The notes beneath the pieces were generated by a model. That model was not told the DNA's origin. It searched no databases and was given only the letters and a program-made list of their open reading frames with translations. 64,000 nucleotides of DNA from a virus. The position numbers were made by a program, and so were the translations under genes. The stretch covers positions 1 through 64,000 of the IMG/VR virus record IMGVR_UViG_3300008121_000001; one strand, given 5' to 3'. This document shows, in pieces, positions 63,140 through 64,000 of this stretch (position 1 is its first letter; each line of letters starts with the position of its first letter).

Positions 63140-64000
63140 ATGAAAAGAATCCAAGCAGAACAAAATACAATTCTATTAAGCCTTACTGGGTCTAGATTGT
63201 ACGGTATTGAGAATGAGGATAGTGATTACGATTACAAAGGTATCTGTATTCCTTCCATAGACTATTTCATTGGCACTAAGACATTTGAGCAGCTAGATAG
63301 CTTTAATGAGCCAACCTGCGTATTTCCTATACTGACAGGTACAGATAGTGTCATTTATAATCTGAAAAAATTTTGCCATCTGGCGACTTTGAACAACCCT
63401 AATATTCTAGAGGTTCTTTATGTTGACCCTAAAAATTATATTGTGTGTAGTGGGGCGGCAAAGCAACTGATTGCTATTCGAGATTCATTCTTGTCCCAGA
63501 AAGTTTATTACAGCTATTCAGGTTACGCTCACGCTCAAATTCGTAAGGTTGACACACATAGGAAATGGCTACTCAAGTACAAAAAAGACCCTAATTTCTT
63601 TTCTGTGCCTCCAAACCCTAAAGACTTTGGACTTGACGAGAATCCTTTGAGAAAAGAGCAGTTACACGCTTTTCTTGAGTTCTTATACACTTTGATTAAA
63701 GATGCTGCTCAGTACCATGAAACCACTGTAGAGCTACTAGAAAAAATTGAATTAAAAGGTTTACTAAAAGAGAGGAAGTTGCCAGAAGAAGTACTAGACT
63801 GTGTTCAGTACTATACAAGAGCAACCAATGATTTTATGACTCTTTTAAGAGGTACTCAAGCATATAGGACTGCTCTACAAGAGTATGAAGCTTATCAGTC
63901 TTGGAAAAACAACCGCAACTCCAAAAGAGCAGAGGTAGAAGCAAAATGTGGCTACGATGGAAAACATCTGGGTCACTGCTATCGATTGTTACAAACTGGT
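63140..64000 (+). CDS. Nucleotidyltransferase (YcgL-like, polymerase-beta superfamily), partial at 3' end
   Basis: ATG 63140; the frame stays open to the last base, so the gene continues beyond the window (287 codons seen). Residues 14-34 read SLTGSRLYGIENEDSDYDYKG, the GS...DSDxD signature of predicted nucleotidyltransferases of the YcgL type. In phages these occur as stand-alone enzymes of unknown substrate. Further conserved-looking pieces are NNPNILEVLYV (about 90-100), YSGYAHAQIRK and the C-terminal YDGKHLGHCYRLL, typical of this family. It differs from the CCA-enzyme-like protein at 11266. Confidence 0.8.
   Translation, partial: MKRIQAEQNTILLSLTGSRLYGIENEDSDYDYKGICIPSIDYFIGTKTFEQLDSFNEPTCVFPILTGTDSVIYNLKKFCHLATLNNPNILEVLYVDPKNYIVCSGAAKQLIAIRDSFLSQKVYYSYSGYAHAQIRKVDTHRKWLLKYKKDPNFFSVPPNPKDFGLDENPLRKEQLHAFLEFLYTLIKDAAQYHETTVELLEKIELKGLLKERKLPEEVLDCVQYYTRATNDFMTLLRGTQAYRTALQEYEAYQSWKNNRNSKRAEVEAKCGYDGKHLGHCYRLLQTG

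Noticed and set aside
1-64000. Genome-wide reassignment of the TAG stop codon, suggested by the CUA anticodon
   Set aside because: Many well-placed genes end in TAG (630, 7496, 9194, 28915) with the next gene starting at once, and the fibre frame past its TAG at 58133 stops after nine codons.
1-64000. CRISPR arrays
   Set aside because: No regularly spaced identical direct repeats of 23-40 bases are seen; the short repeats at 60436 are palindromic 8-mers.
1-64000. Insertion sequences or transposases
   Set aside because: No DDE or HUH transposase-like protein or terminal inverted repeats were recognised; mobile genes present are homing endonucleases.

Overview
The window looks like a 64 kb internal piece of a large, AT-rich, lytic tailed-phage (caudovirus) genome. 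The evidence is about 140 tightly packed, mostly tiny genes that overlap by 1-14 bases (many ATGA start/stop overlaps), a phage replication module (family A DNA polymerase, primase, RepA-like helicase, Sak4-like annealing ATPase with an SSB-like partner, Cas4/RecB-like nuclease), a complete nucleotide-pool module (dUTPase, dNMP kinase, adenosylcobalamin-dependent class II ribonucleotide reductase, ThyA-like synthase), PhoH, four free-standing homing endonucleases and LamG-type tail-fibre genes. No integrase, repressor-type lysogeny genes, rRNA or host core genes are seen. The class II RNR, a likely cobalamin adenosyltransferase and PhoH are compatible with a phage of a filamentous or other cyanobacterium; the host is an inference. 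Both ends of the window cut through genes.

Layout. 1-22.4 kb: one long plus-strand run of small accessory genes, mostly unrecognised, with recognisable islands (DUF932 protein, two-domain nucleotidyltransferase, DUF4326, DUF551, a PD-(D/E)XK nuclease and several zinc-ribbon or membrane miniproteins), interrupted once by a lysine-rich minus-strand gene. 22.4-23.6 kb: a gene-free stretch holding what appears to be a very large structured RNA followed by two tRNA-Leu-like bodies with enlarged centres. 23.6-29.5 kb: short, separately transcribed units with recurring GATAGATG boxes, -10-like hexamers and hairpin terminators. One of these units contains no protein gene but two RNAs that fold as circularly permuted tRNAs; another carries a tRNA-Trp nested in an outer helix. 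27.5-39.4 kb: recombination and replication (Sak4, SSB, dUTPase, exonuclease, primase, helicase, dNMP kinase, DNA polymerase) with two zinc-finger/GIY-YIG-like homing endonucleases inserted. 41.3-47.8 kb: class II RNR, cobalamin adenosyltransferase, LAGLIDADG endonuclease, two tandem NADAR-like proteins and ThyA. 47.9-64 kb: accessory genes again (Hsp20-like, macrodomain, PhoH, ribbon-helix-helix regulator, GIY-YIG/NUMOD3 endonuclease, TTGTACAA operator array, YcgL-type nucleotidyltransferase), with minus-strand tail-fibre genes between them.

How the genes work together. The nucleotide genes supply dNTPs: RNR makes deoxynucleotides with an adenosylcobalamin cofactor that its downstream neighbour could regenerate, dUTPase and ThyA remove dUTP and make dTMP, and the dNMP kinase returns salvaged monophosphates. 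Helicase, primase, polymerase, exonuclease, Sak4 and SSB copy and recombine the genome. NADAR-like and macrodomain proteins suggest handling of ADP-ribose, possibly against host defence. Minus-strand genes are largely virion-type proteins, consistent with a separate late transcription direction. The most unusual content is RNA rather than protein: the giant structured RNA, the tRNA-like bodies and the permuted tRNAs between 22.4 and 26.6 kb.
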